Below are positions 35,176-44,625 of a stretch of DNA of 64,000 nt, piece after piece. Below the pieces are notes generated by a model, which searched no databases, was not told the DNA's origin, and was given only the letters and a program-made list of their open reading frames with translations. Numbering within the stretch: the first letter of the stretch is position 1; the number at the start of each line of letters is the position of its first letter. Source of the DNA: Marinobacter flavimaris (GTDB lineage: Bacteria; Pseudomonadota; Gammaproteobacteria; Pseudomonadales; Oleiphilaceae); the NCBI RefSeq assembly GCF_002933295.1, contig NZ_PSSW01000012.1:1-64000 (forward strand), written 5' to 3'. The translations under genes were made by a program, and so were the position numbers.

Positions 35176-35212
35176 GCCGGCTTCCTCCGTTTAATCAAAG
35201 AAGCAGTGGTCT

Positions 35213-37951
35213 ATGTTCACAAAGCTTGCAACCAAGATGTTCGGCAGTAAAAACGCCAGAGAAATCAAGAGAATGCGCAAGACGGTCATGCGCATTAACG
35301 AGCTTGAAGAGCAATATGGCAATCTGTCCGACTCCGAGTTGCAGGGTAAGACCGCGGAGTTTCGTCGTCGGATCGACGAAGGCGAATCCCTGGATGCGCT
35401 TCTTGCGGAAGCCTTCGCAACCGTGCGTGAAGCGGGCCGCCGGGTTATGGGCATGCGTCATTACGACGTCCAGCTGATCGGTGGTATCACCCTGCACGAA
35501 GGCCGGATCGCGGAAATGAAGACCGGTGAGGGCAAGACGCTGGTTGCTACCGCTTCCGTGTACCTCAACGCGTTGTCCGGCAAGGGTGTCCACGTGGTTA
35601 CCGTGAACGATTACCTGGCCCGTCGTGATGCCGACTGGATGGGCAAGCTCTATCGGTTCCTGGGCATGCAGGTGGGTGTCGTGGCCTCGGGCCAGCCAGC
35701 GGAGGAAAAGCGGGCAGCCTACCAGGCCGATATTACCTACGGTACCAACAACGAATTCGGCTTCGACTACCTGCGCGACAACATGGCGTTCAGTACCGAA
35801 GACAAGGTCCAGCGCGGGCTGAACTATGCGATCGTGGACGAGGTGGACTCCATTCTGATCGACGAAGCCAGAACGCCGCTGATTATCTCCGGGGCAGCCG
35901 AGGACAGTTCAAAGCTGTACCAGGCCATCAATGAACTGATCCCCAACCTCGAAAAGGGCGAAGTGCCTGAGGAAGGAGAGCCGACCGGTGACTTCACCAT
36001 CGATGAGAAATCCCGCCAGGTCGAGCTGACAGAGAGCGGTCACGAGAAGGTTGAAGAGCTGCTGCTTGAGCGTGGCCTTCTGAAGGAAGGTGAAAGCCTC
36101 TATTCCGCCGCCAACCTCAGCCTGTTGCACCATGTGCACTCAGCATTGCGGGCCCACCACCTGTTCCAGAAAGACGTGGATTATATCGTCCAGGGCGGCC
36201 AGGTGGTCATCGTCGACGAGCATACCGGTCGTACCATGCCGGGTCGTCGCTGGAGTGAAGGTCTGCACCAGGCCGTTGAGGCCAAAGAGGGCGTCAAGAT
36301 TCAGGCCGAAAGCCAGACGCTGGCATCGACCACCTTCCAGAATTATTTCCGGCTGTACGACAAACTGGCCGGCATGACCGGTACGGCAGATACCGAAGCC
36401 TTCGAGTTTCGCCAGATCTACGGCCTCGATGTGGTGGTCATTCCTCCCAACAAACCGATCCAGCGGACCGATTACAACGACCTGGTCTACCTGACCCAGG
36501 AAGAGAAATTCCACGCCATTATTGACGAGATCAAGGATGTCACTGCCGAAGGACGTCCGATTCTCGTCGGTACCGCCTCCATCGAGGCCTCCGAACTGCT
36601 CTCCATGCTGCTCAAGAAGGCGCGGATCGAACACAAGATCCTGAACGCCAAGCAGCACGAATCCGAAGCCCATATCATTGCCCAGGCGGGCCGCCCCGGG
36701 GCGGTCACCATCGCCACCAACATGGCCGGCCGTGGTACCGATATCGTGCTGGGCGGTAACTGGGAACACGAAGTTGCCGCCATGGACAATCCCTCAGAAG
36801 AGGAGATTGCCCGGGCCAAGGCCGAGTGGACCGAGCGTCACAATCAGGTGCTGGAGGCCGGTGGTCTGCACATCATTGGTACCGAGCGTCACGAATCCCG
36901 TCGAATTGACAACCAGCTTCGCGGTCGTGCCGGGCGTCAGGGTGATCCTGGCTCCTCAAGGTTCTTCCTGTCTCTGGAAGACAACCTCATGCGCATCTTT
37001 GCCCCAGACCGGGTGAAGAGCCTGATGCAGGCCATGGGCATGAAGAAGGGGGAGGCCATCGAGCACCGGATGGTGACCAACGCGATCGAGAAATCCCAGC
37101 GCAAGGTGGAAGGTCGCAACTTCGACATGCGTAAGACCCTGCTGGAATACGATGACGTGGCCAACGACCAGCGCACGGTTATCTACGACCAGCGCAACGA
37201 AGTCATGTCTTCCGACGACATTTCGGACATGGTGACGACCATTCGGGAAGACGTTGTCGACTCGCTGATCAGTGAATACATTCCGCCCCAGAGTATGCCG
37301 GAACAATGGGACGTCGCCGGGCTGGAAGCACAGCTCCAGTCGGAGATGGCGATTGATCTGCCGGTTCAGAAGTGGCTGGAAGAAGACAACAAGCTGTACG
37401 AAGAAAACCTGCGCCAGAAGATTCTCGACGAGATCGTGGCTGCCTACCAGGCCAAGGAAGAGATTGCCGGTTCCGAGGCCATGCGCAAGTTCGAGAAGCA
37501 GGTGTTCCTGCAGGTGCTCGATACCCTCTGGAAAGAGCATCTTTCCAACATGGACCATCTGCGCCGTGGTATCCATCTGCGGGGTTATGCCCAGAAGAAC
37601 CCCAAGCAGGAGTACAAACGCGAGGCGTTCAACCTGTTTGAAACCATGCTTGATACCATGAAGCGGGATGTTACCCGGGTACTCTGCCACGTGCGTGTCC
37701 AGAGCCGTGAGGAGATGGAAGAAGTCGAGCGCCGTCGCAAACAGGAGCTGGAAGAAGAGCTCGCAAAGGCCCGTCTGCGCCACGACGAAACCAGCGCCAC
37801 GGCCCAGAGCCAGGGTGAGGGTGAGGCTGACGAAGCCCGGCAGTCGACTCCGGAAACCTTCGTTCGACAGGAGCGCAAGGTGGGTCGAAACGAACCCTGC
37901 CCCTGCGGGTCCGGCAAGAAGTACAAGCAGTGTCATGGCAAGGTCAGCTGA
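35213..37951 (+). CDS. secA: Preprotein translocase ATPase SecA
   Basis: SecA drives secretory proteins through SecYEG. The 912-residue product has the nucleotide-binding domain with the MKTGEGKTLVA Walker A (about residues 102-112), the DEVDSILIDEART Walker B, the preprotein crosslinking region, the NMAGRGTDI helicase motif and the arginine-finger region GRAGRQGDPGSSRF. The helical scaffold follows. The C-terminus ends in the zinc SEC-C motif CPCGSGKKYKQCHG used for SecB binding. Length is as in E. coli (901). Confidence 0.98.
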   Translation: MFTKLATKMFGSKNAREIKRMRKTVMRINELEEQYGNLSDSELQGKTAEFRRRIDEGESLDALLAEAFATVREAGRRVMGMRHYDVQLIGGITLHEGRIAEMKTGEGKTLVATASVYLNALSGKGVHVVTVNDYLARRDADWMGKLYRFLGMQVGVVASGQPAEEKRAAYQADITYGTNNEFGFDYLRDNMAFSTEDKVQRGLNYAIVDEVDSILIDEARTPLIISGAAEDSSKLYQAINELIPNLEKGEVPEEGEPTGDFTIDEKSRQVELTESGHEKVEELLLERGLLKEGESLYSAANLSLLHHVHSALRAHHLFQKDVDYIVQGGQVVIVDEHTGRTMPGRRWSEGLHQAVEAKEGVKIQAESQTLASTTFQNYFRLYDKLAGMTGTADTEAFEFRQIYGLDVVVIPPNKPIQRTDYNDLVYLTQEEKFHAIIDEIKDVTAEGRPILVGTASIEASELLSMLLKKARIEHKILNAKQHESEAHIIAQAGRPGAVTIATNMAGRGTDIVLGGNWEHEVAAMDNPSEEEIARAKAEWTERHNQVLEAGGLHIIGTERHESRRIDNQLRGRAGRQGDPGSSRFFLSLEDNLMRIFAPDRVKSLMQAMGMKKGEAIEHRMVTNAIEKSQRKVEGRNFDMRKTLLEYDDVANDQRTVIYDQRNEVMSSDDISDMVTTIREDVVDSLISEYIPPQSMPEQWDVAGLEAQLQSEMAIDLPVQKWLEEDNKLYEENLRQKILDEIVAAYQAKEEIAGSEAMRKFEKQVFLQVLDTLWKEHLSNMDHLRRGIHLRGYAQKNPKQEYKREAFNLFETMLDTMKRDVTRVLCHVRVQSREEMEEVERRRKQELEEELAKARLRHDETSATAQSQGEGEADEARQSTPETFVRQERKVGRNEPCPCGSGKKYKQCHGKVS

Positions 37952-37976
37952 TTCAGAGCACTGACCGCACCATCGG

Positions 37977-38020
37977 AACCCGCACTCTGCCAGCCACAAC
38001 TGGTGGGATGCGGGTTTTTT
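37977..38020 (+). terminator. Rho-independent terminator after secA
   Basis: AACCCGCA and TGCGGGTT flank a loop that contains its own small CCAG/CTGG hairpin, followed by six Ts. Confidence 0.8.
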
Positions 38021-38078
38021 CGTTTTCAGCGGGTCGTGTGTTACCTCGAACGCACCCCCAGACAAGAGGAGTGGCAGA

Positions 38079-39296
38079 ATGGCGGTAGGTCCGGGAACCT
38101 TACCTGAGTTTTATCCGGTAGCCGGAATCAAGGTCGGCATAGCCAGTGCCGGTATAAAGAAGCCGGGACGTAAGGACGTGGTTGTTTTCGAGCTGGCCCC
38201 GGAAAGCCGGGTTGCCGGTATCTTCACGAAAAACCAGTTCTGTGCAGCACCGGTTACCCTCAGCCGCCGGCATCTGGCCGAGACCTCGCCCCGGTACCTC
38301 TTGATCAACACGGGCAATGCCAACGCCGGTACTGGTGAGCAAGGTATGCGGGATGCTATGGCCTGTTGCCAGGCCCTGGCAAAGCAGGCGGGCGTCACGG
38401 AAGCCGAAATTCTGCCGTTTTCCACGGGGGTGATTGGCGAGCCGTTGCCGGTCCAGAAGATCGTTGGCGCGCTTCCGGAGGCTTTGGCGAACACTGCCGA
38501 GAATCGCTGGGCTGAAGCTGCCAGTGGTATCATGACCACGGACACCCGCCCCAAGGGCGCTTCCTGTCAGGTTGAGCTGGATGGTCACACGGTAACCATC
38601 TCGGGCATCAGCAAGGGTGCGGGCATGATTCGTCCCAACATGGCGACGATGCTCGGTTTTATTGCCACCGATGCCCGGATTGCGCCGGAGCTGCTGCAGA
38701 CACTTGCCTCGGAATTGGGGGAGAAGTCCTTCAACCGCATCACTATCGATGGCGACACCTCTACCAATGACGCCTGCATGCTGATGGCCAGCGGCCAGTA
38801 TTCCGGCCCAGAGATTACGGCCTCCAGCGCGGCGCTGCCGAAGCTGCGGGAGGCCTTGCAGGCAATCTATCTGGAACTGGCCCACGCCATTGTCCGCGAC
38901 GGCGAAGGAGCAACGAAGTTTGTCACCATCGACGTCAGCGGAGCGGCCGGTCAGCAGGAGGCTCTGGACGTTGCCTATACCGTGGCGCATTCGCCGTTGG
39001 TCAAGACCGCACTGTTCGCCTCGGACCCCAATTGGGGCCGGATTCTGGCGGCGGTTGGTCGCGCCGGTGTCGAAGGACTGGACCTCAATGCCCTTGAAAT
39101 CTATCTGGGCGATGTCTGCCTGGTCCGCAACGGTGGCCGGGCCGAGGATTACTCGGAAGCCCGCGGGCAGGCCGTGATGGATCGGGAAGAGATCACCATT
39201 GCCATCGACCTTAAGCGGGGTGATGTTCGGGAAACCGTGTGGACCTGCGATTTCTCCCACGATTACGTGACTATTAACGCCGAGTATCGTACCTGA
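38079..39296 (+). CDS. argJ: Bifunctional glutamate N-acetyltransferase/ornithine acetyltransferase
   Basis: ArgJ transfers acetyl groups between ornithine and glutamate, giving the cyclic arginine pathway. The 405-residue product is made as a precursor that self-cleaves before the catalytic Thr. The cleavage motif is visible as KGAGMIRPNMATMLGFIATDA (about residues 180-200). The C-terminal half contains GDTSTNDACMLMASG and DPNWGRILAAVGRAG. Length and motifs fit a functional enzyme. It lies directly after secA, as in Pseudomonas. Confidence 0.96.
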   Translation: MAVGPGTLPEFYPVAGIKVGIASAGIKKPGRKDVVVFELAPESRVAGIFTKNQFCAAPVTLSRRHLAETSPRYLLINTGNANAGTGEQGMRDAMACCQALAKQAGVTEAEILPFSTGVIGEPLPVQKIVGALPEALANTAENRWAEAASGIMTTDTRPKGASCQVELDGHTVTISGISKGAGMIRPNMATMLGFIATDARIAPELLQTLASELGEKSFNRITIDGDTSTNDACMLMASGQYSGPEITASSAALPKLREALQAIYLELAHAIVRDGEGATKFVTIDVSGAAGQQEALDVAYTVAHSPLVKTALFASDPNWGRILAAVGRAGVEGLDLNALEIYLGDVCLVRNGGRAEDYSEARGQAVMDREEITIAIDLKRGDVRETVWTCDFSHDYVTINAEYRT

Positions 39297-39298
39297 GC

Positions 39299-40270
39299 AT
39301 GTCTGCCAGAGAGACGCCGGTCAAAGAGGTTCACGTTGCTGTGGCGGTCATCGTCCGTGATGGCCGGGTGCTGATCGCCCGACGGCCAGACCACGTTCAC
39401 CAGGGGGGCTTACTGGAGTTTCCCGGTGGCAAGGTGGAGCCTGGCGAGACGGTTCAGGCGGCGCTTGTGCGCGAAATTGCCGAGGAAACCGGTCTTCACG
39501 TGCCGGCGGGTTCCCTGGAGCCTGTTATCGGTATTCGGCACGATTATGGCGACAAGCGGGTTTTCCTGGACGTCTGGGAAACCAGCGCTGCCGAGGGCGA
39601 AGCAAGGGGATGTGAGGGGCAGCCCGTGGAATGGCTGACCCCGGAGCAGCTTCGGGATGAGGATTTCCCCGCCGCCAACCGGCCGATCATTCGCGCTCTG
39701 CGTCTGCCCCGGCAGTTGGCAATCACCGGTTCCGAGAATGGCCTGGAGCCAGCCCTTGCGCACCTGCAGGAGGGGCTGAGCGCCGCTCGACCACCGCTGG
39801 TACTGCTCCGGGCTCCGGCGTTGAGTCCGCTGGCCTATCGGGAGTTGGCGGCGAACGCGTTGCCGGTTTGTGAAAAGACCGGAGCTACACTGATTGTGCA
39901 CGGTGGACCGGAGGTATTCCGCGCCATACCCGGCGCCCATGGGCTGCACCTGCCCTGGCGCGAGGCGGCCAAGCTCTCGGCCAGACCGGTTCCGGAAGAT
40001 GTCTGGCTGGGGGTTTCCTGCCATGACAGGCAGGAAATCGATCATGCGACGGCTATCGGAGCGGACTATGTGACCCTGGGGCCAGTCCAGCCGACCGAAA
40101 GCCATCCGGGTGCGCCGACCCTGGGATGGTCGGTCTTTGCCGACCTGGTGTCGGAAGCGGTGCTTCCGGTATTTGCCCTGGGCGGTTTGTCGCCCGGCGA
40201 TCTCCGCGAGGCTCGCCAGCGGGGCGGTCAGGGCATCGCCGGTATCCGCTTCTGGTGGCCCCAAAGCTGA
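39299..40270 (+). CDS. Nudix (MutT) hydrolase fused to a ThiE/TenI-like domain
   Basis: The 323-residue product has two domains. Residues 1-135 are a MutT-type Nudix domain with the complete GGKVEPGETVQAALVREIAEETG box, suggesting 8-oxo-dGTP or similar hydrolysis. Residues about 150-320 resemble the thiamine phosphate synthase/TenI barrel, with GVSCHDRQEIDHATAIGADYVTLGPVQPTESHPGAPTLGW. The second domain is probably not a true ThiE, since such fusions occur in many gammaproteobacteria beside argJ. It starts two bases after argJ. Confidence 0.88.
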   Translation: MSARETPVKEVHVAVAVIVRDGRVLIARRPDHVHQGGLLEFPGGKVEPGETVQAALVREIAEETGLHVPAGSLEPVIGIRHDYGDKRVFLDVWETSAAEGEARGCEGQPVEWLTPEQLRDEDFPAANRPIIRALRLPRQLAITGSENGLEPALAHLQEGLSAARPPLVLLRAPALSPLAYRELAANALPVCEKTGATLIVHGGPEVFRAIPGAHGLHLPWREAAKLSARPVPEDVWLGVSCHDRQEIDHATAIGADYVTLGPVQPTESHPGAPTLGWSVFADLVSEAVLPVFALGGLSPGDLREARQRGGQGIAGIRFWWPQS

Positions 40271-40357
40271 CACTTGTCAGCGACGCCGTGGCCATGTCTG
40301 TTATGCTGTCGTTCCTGCATTTTTCACCATCTTGCACAACCGATTCCGGGAGAGACC

Positions 40358-40840
40358 GTGAGTAAACTGACCCATCTCGACGACAAGGGCGAAGCCCGCA
40401 TGGTGGACGTGACCGACAAGGCGGCCACCGAACGCGAGGCCCGCGCTGAAGCTACCATCCGCATGGCGCCGGAAACCCTGAACATGATTATTGAGGGTGA
40501 GCATCCCAAAGGGGATGTCCTGGCTGTTGCCCGCATCGCCGGTATCATGGCCGCAAAGAAAACCCATGATCTGATTCCCTTGTGTCATGCGCTGAACCTG
40601 ACGTCTGTAAAAGTTGAACTGACTCCGGGCGACGACGGGGCATCTGTACATATTCTGACCCGCTGCAAACTTTCCGGCCAGACCGGTGTCGAGATGGAGG
40701 CGTTAACCGCGGCAAGCGTGGCGGCACTGACGCTATACGACATGTGCAAGGCGGTCGATCGTGGCATGGAGATTGATTCCGTGCGTCTGCTGGAGAAGAA
40801 AGGCGGCCGCAGTGGCCACTGGGTCGCCGATAAAGCCTGA
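40358..40840 (+). CDS. moaC: Cyclic pyranopterin monophosphate synthase
   Basis: MoaC converts 3',8-cH2GTP to cyclic pyranopterin monophosphate in molybdenum cofactor synthesis. The 160-residue product has the expected motifs: MVDVTDKAATEREA, GDVLAVARIAGIMAAKKTHDLIPLCHALNL, TGVEMEALTAASVAALTLYDMCKAVD and the ending LLEKKGGRSGHW. GTG 40358, preceded by GGGAGAG, is the start that fits. No other moa gene is adjacent, so it is separated from the rest of its pathway. Confidence 0.96.
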   Translation: MSKLTHLDDKGEARMVDVTDKAATEREARAEATIRMAPETLNMIIEGEHPKGDVLAVARIAGIMAAKKTHDLIPLCHALNLTSVKVELTPGDDGASVHILTRCKLSGQTGVEMEALTAASVAALTLYDMCKAVDRGMEIDSVRLLEKKGGRSGHWVADKA

Positions 40841-40930
40841 TCTGGCGGACCGCCGCGCTCGTAAGTGTTGGTTACCAAGACCACTCCGGAGGAGCGACAG
40901 TGCCGAGACTACGCCAAGCGGGCGGGCCCG

Positions 40931-40939
40931 TGATAGAAT
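40931..40939 (+). promoter_or_regulatory. Candidate extended -10 promoter for ribA
   Basis: TGATAGAAT is a TGn extended -10 (TG, then TAGAAT) about 35 bases before the ribA GTG. No -35 hexamer is evident. Confidence 0.4.
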
Positions 40940-40974
40940 GCGCGGCCCGATTGACTGAACCACGAGGAAACACT

Positions 40975-41589
40975 GTGGCTGTTCGTTACATCCAGACCTG
41001 CCGGTTGCCGACCCCGTTCGGGGTATTTGATATGCACGGCTTTGAAGAACCGGACACCGGAAAGGAACACGTCGCCCTGACTCTCGGCGACCTGGATAGC
41101 GACGAACCCATGCTGGCCCGCACGCATTCCGAATGTCTGACCGGCGACGCCCTCTATAGCATGCGGTGTGATTGCGGCTACCAGCTGGAAGAGGCGCTGC
41201 GCAGCATTGCCCGGGAAGGTCGGGGTATCCTCATGTATCTGCGTCAGGAGGGTCGGGGAATCGGCCTGTTGAACAAGATCCGCGCCTACCATCTGCAGGA
41301 TCAGGGCGCGGATACGGTAGAGGCCAACGAGCGTCTGGGTTTCGCGGCCGATCTTCGTGACTACAGCATGTGCAAGGACATGCTGGAGCATCTCGGTATC
41401 AGGAGCCTGAGGCTGATGACCAATAATCCCCGCAAGGTCAAAGCGCTCTCCTCCTACGGCATCGACATTACGGAAAGGGTACCTCTGCACGTGGGCCGCA
41501 ACCCCCACAATGAACACTACCTCGATACCAAGCAGAGCAAGCTCGGCCACTGGCTGGAGACCCATCAGGACGACGATCCCGAAATCTGA
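40975..41589 (+). CDS. ribA: GTP cyclohydrolase II
   Basis: RibA opens GTP in the first step of riboflavin synthesis. The 204-residue product has LPTPFGVFDMHGFEE at the start, RTHSECLTGDALYSMRCDCGYQLEEAL with the three zinc cysteines, YLRQEGRGIGLLNKIRAYHLQD, and NPRKVKAL. I chose GTG 40975 (GAGGA six bases upstream), which matches the family N-terminus. A GTG at 40900 behind a strong GGAGGAG would add 25 residues not typical of RibA. Confidence 0.95.
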   Translation: MAVRYIQTCRLPTPFGVFDMHGFEEPDTGKEHVALTLGDLDSDEPMLARTHSECLTGDALYSMRCDCGYQLEEALRSIAREGRGILMYLRQEGRGIGLLNKIRAYHLQDQGADTVEANERLGFAADLRDYSMCKDMLEHLGIRSLRLMTNNPRKVKALSSYGIDITERVPLHVGRNPHNEHYLDTKQSKLGHWLETHQDDDPEI

Positions 41590-41611
41590 GCTGGGTTTGT
41601 CGCCACATACG

Positions 41612-41640
41612 AAAAAGCCCGCGAACTCCGCGGGCTTTTT
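41612..41640. terminator. Bidirectional terminator between ribA and dxs
   Basis: AAAAAGCCCGCG, loop AACTC, CGCGGGCTTTTT: a perfect 12-bp stem with T tracts on both strands between convergent genes. Confidence 0.95.
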
Positions 41641-41663
41641 GCATTCTCAGGTTTGTGTTCCGT

Positions 41664-43595
41664 CTATTTGACGGCTTTCAGGTTCTGGTGGCGCAGGGTC
41701 TCGATCCGCGTGCGGATAGACGATTCAATACCTGCGGCATCCAGACCACATTCTTCCAGCAGCTCCCCGTGCTTGCCGTGGTCCATAAAGGTATCGGGCA
41801 GGCCCAGTTGAAGTACCGGCAAGGTAACCAGGCGGCTGTTCAGGAATTCGGTCACGGCGCTGCCTGCACCACCGGCAATGGCGTTTTCTTCCAGGGTCAC
41901 CAGCAGTTCATGCTGCTCGGCCAGCTCCAACACCAGTTCTTCATCCAGGGGTTTGACGAAACGCATGTCTGCGACCGTCGCGCCGATGGCTTCTGCAGCC
42001 TCCAGAGCAGGCGCCAGCAGGGTGCCAAAGTTGAGGATGGCAACACCTTTGCCGTTGCGAATCCGGCGGCCCTTGCCAATCTCAAGCGGCGTCAGTTCCT
42101 GCTGAATTTCGGCACCGGGGCCTGTGCCACGGGGGTAGCGCACCGATGCCGGTCCTTCGTAGAGCATGCCGGTCTGGAGCATCTGGCGGGTTTCATTTTC
42201 GTCCGACGGTGTCATCACCACCATGTTCGGCACGCAGCGCAGGTAGCTGATGTCGAAAGCGCCAGCGTGGGTCGGGCCGTCTTCACCGACCAGGCCTGCG
42301 CGATCAATCGCGAACAGCACATCCAGGTTCTGGATAGCGACATCGTGAATCAGTTGATCGTACGCCCGCTGCAGGAACGTCGAGTAGATGGCGACCACCG
42401 GCTTGGCGCCGTCACAGGCGAGCCCTGCGGCCAGCGTGACTGCGTGCTGTTCGGCGATGGCGACATCGAAGTAGCGTTCCGGGAAGCGCTGTGAGAATGC
42501 CAGCAGATCCGAGCCTTCACACATGGCCGGGGTGATGCCCACCACGCGCTGATCCTGTTCGGCGGAATCGCACAGCCACTGCCCGAAGACGTTGGCATAT
42601 TTGGGCTTCTTCGGTTTCGACTTGACCGGTTCGGGTTTACTGGGTGGAACCGGCTCGATCTTGTTGATGGCGTGATAGCCGATCGGATCGGCTTCGGCCG
42701 GGGCAAAACCCTTGCCTTTGGTCGTCACCACATGCAGGAACTGCGGACCTTCAAGTTCGCGGATGTTCTCCAGGGTTTCAACCAGCAGGGGCAGGTCGTG
42801 GCCATCGATCGGGCCGATGTAGTTGAACCCCAGTTCCTCGAACAGTGTGCCAGGGGCAATCATGCCCTTGAAGTGTTCCTCGGTCTTCTTGGCCAGCGCC
42901 ATCAGGTGTGGCGCTCCCTGCAGAACCTTCTTGCTGCTATCGCGAACCTGATTGTAGGTGCGACTGGACAGCAGTTTGGCAAAGTAGTTGGACAGCCCGC
43001 CAACGTTCCGGGAAATCGACATGTCATTGTCGTTGAGGATCACCAGCATGTCGGCGTGCAGGTGACCGGCGTGGTTCAGTGCCTCGAACGCCATGCCGGC
43101 GGTCATGGCGCCGTCACCAATAACGGCAATGCTCTTTCGACCGGTCTGCTGCAGGCGTGCTGCGATCGCCATGCCCAGCGCTGCGCTGATGGAAGTGCTG
43201 GAATGGCCGACGCCAAAGGTGTCGTACTCGCTTTCGGCCCGTTTCGGGAAGCCGGCCAGACCGCCTTTGCGGCGGATGCTTCCCATGGACTCTTTCCGTC
43301 CGGTCAGGATCTTGTGGGGGTAGGCCTGATGGCCGACGTCCCACACCAGGCGGTCGCTCGGCGTATCAAAGACGTAGTGAAGGGCGACAGTAAGCTCAAG
43401 CACGCCCAGGCCGGCCCCGAAATGACCGCCAGTCTGGCCCACTGACCATAACAGAAAGGCCCTGAGCTCCCGGGCCAGCCGGGTCAGCTGTTCCGGGGCC
43501 AGCTCTCTGAGCTGGGCCGGTTCGTCAATCCGGTCCAGAAGCGGCGTATTGGGCCGCTGTGACGGGATTTCCTTGAAAATATAAGTGTCCTGCAT
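41664..43595 (-). CDS. dxs: 1-deoxy-D-xylulose-5-phosphate synthase
   Basis: Dxs makes DXP from pyruvate and glyceraldehyde-3-phosphate, the entry step of the MEP isoprenoid pathway and of thiamine and pyridoxal synthesis. The 643-residue product has the N-terminal HFGAGLGVLELTVALHYVF, the TDP-binding GDGAMTAGMAFEALNHAG followed by NDNDMSIS, the transketolase middle domain with EQHAVTLAAGLAC and DRAGLVGEDGPTHAG, and a C-terminal domain. It follows ispA in the same orientation, the usual xseB-ispA-dxs order. Confidence 0.97.
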   Translation of the reverse strand: MQDTYIFKEIPSQRPNTPLLDRIDEPAQLRELAPEQLTRLARELRAFLLWSVGQTGGHFGAGLGVLELTVALHYVFDTPSDRLVWDVGHQAYPHKILTGRKESMGSIRRKGGLAGFPKRAESEYDTFGVGHSSTSISAALGMAIAARLQQTGRKSIAVIGDGAMTAGMAFEALNHAGHLHADMLVILNDNDMSISRNVGGLSNYFAKLLSSRTYNQVRDSSKKVLQGAPHLMALAKKTEEHFKGMIAPGTLFEELGFNYIGPIDGHDLPLLVETLENIRELEGPQFLHVVTTKGKGFAPAEADPIGYHAINKIEPVPPSKPEPVKSKPKKPKYANVFGQWLCDSAEQDQRVVGITPAMCEGSDLLAFSQRFPERYFDVAIAEQHAVTLAAGLACDGAKPVVAIYSTFLQRAYDQLIHDVAIQNLDVLFAIDRAGLVGEDGPTHAGAFDISYLRCVPNMVVMTPSDENETRQMLQTGMLYEGPASVRYPRGTGPGAEIQQELTPLEIGKGRRIRNGKGVAILNFGTLLAPALEAAEAIGATVADMRFVKPLDEELVLELAEQHELLVTLEENAIAGGAGSAVTEFLNSRLVTLPVLQLGLPDTFMDHGKHGELLEECGLDAAGIESSIRTRIETLRHQNLKAVK

Positions 43596-43728
43596 CTGCT
43601 CGGGTCTTTTCCGGTACGTTCAGTAACTGACTGGCATTATAAGGGAACAGGGGAAGCTTTTTCACACAAAGCGGGCCAGTTGTTACGAAAATATTTACGG
43701 CCAGTGTGCGCCTTCGGAGCGCCGGGAT

Positions 43729-44625
43729 TCAATGGGTTCTTGCCACCACGTAATCGGCCATTGCCCGCAGGGGGTCTGCTTCGGGACCAAACGCCTGCAA
43801 ACTTTGCTGGGCCTGTTCCAGCAGATTGGCCAGGTGCTCCCTGGCGCCTTCCAGGCCAAGCAGGGCGGGGTAGGTGGGTTTGGCGCGGGCGGCATCCGAG
43901 CCCTGGGGTTTGCCAATGACCGTTGTATCGCCCTCGATGTCCAGAAGGTCATCCTGAACCTGGAAGGCCAGGCCCAGGGCTTTGGCATACTGGGTCAGGG
44001 AAGCCAGGGCGTGTTCGTCGACCGACGGCGCCGTCAGGGCGCCAATTCGCACGCTGGTTTCGATAAGGGCGCCAGTCTTGTGGCGGTGCATGGTTTCAAG
44101 TTGCGCCAGGGCCAGGGTTTTGCCGACGGACTCCAGATCGATGGCCTGGCCACCAACCATTCCTCCGTGGCCACTGGCCCGGGCCAGTTCCCGGACCATG
44201 ATCAGACGCACCGATTCAGACAGTCCCGGCGCTTCGGCAAGCCAGCCAAAAGCCAGTGCCTGCAGGGCATCGCCAGCAAGGATGGCGGTGGCTTCGTCGA
44301 AGGCAATGTGGGTAGTGGGCCGTCCGCGGCGCAATTCATCGTCATCCATGGCCGGCAGGTCATCGTGGATCAGCGAGTAGGCGTGGATCAGTTCCACTGA
44401 GCAGGCCGGGATCAGGGCCTCGTCACCGGTTTGTCCCATTGCCTTTGCCGCTGCAAGACACAGTGCCGGCCGGATTCGCTTGCCACCGCCCAGCACGCTG
44501 TAGCGCATGGCTTCCTGCAGCCGGCCAGAGGCGGAATCACGGGTAATGCACCGGTCCAGTTCCGCATCGACGCGGGCCCGGCAGGTTTCCAGAAAATCAG
44601 AGGCAAGCAGGTTCTTTCCGGACAT
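43729..44625 (-). CDS. ispA: Farnesyl diphosphate synthase
   Basis: IspA condenses isopentenyl diphosphate with dimethylallyl and geranyl diphosphates, supplying undecaprenyl and quinone side chains. The 298-residue product has the first Asp-rich motif in LIHDDLPAMDDDELRRGRPTTH (about residues 84-105) and the second in FQVQDDLLDIEGD (about 223-235). GGGKRIRPAL provides the IPP-binding Arg and Lys. Its start overlaps the xseB stop by one base, showing coupling. Confidence 0.97.
   Translation of the reverse strand: MSGKNLLASDFLETCRARVDAELDRCITRDSASGRLQEAMRYSVLGGGKRIRPALCLAAAKAMGQTGDEALIPACSVELIHAYSLIHDDLPAMDDDELRRGRPTTHIAFDEATAILAGDALQALAFGWLAEAPGLSESVRLIMVRELARASGHGGMVGGQAIDLESVGKTLALAQLETMHRHKTGALIETSVRIGALTAPSVDEHALASLTQYAKALGLAFQVQDDLLDIEGDTTVIGKPQGSDAARAKPTYPALLGLEGAREHLANLLEQAQQSLQAFGPEADPLRAMADYVVARTH

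Noticed and set aside
35029..35212. Possible secM-like arrest peptide upstream of secA
   Set aside because: No reading frame of suitable length with an arrest-type ending is present in the gap; a simple promoter explains the region.
36956..38065. 369-residue minus-strand frame opposite the 3' half of secA
   Set aside because: It is antisense to an intact secA with its zinc tail, and shows no motif or signal of its own.
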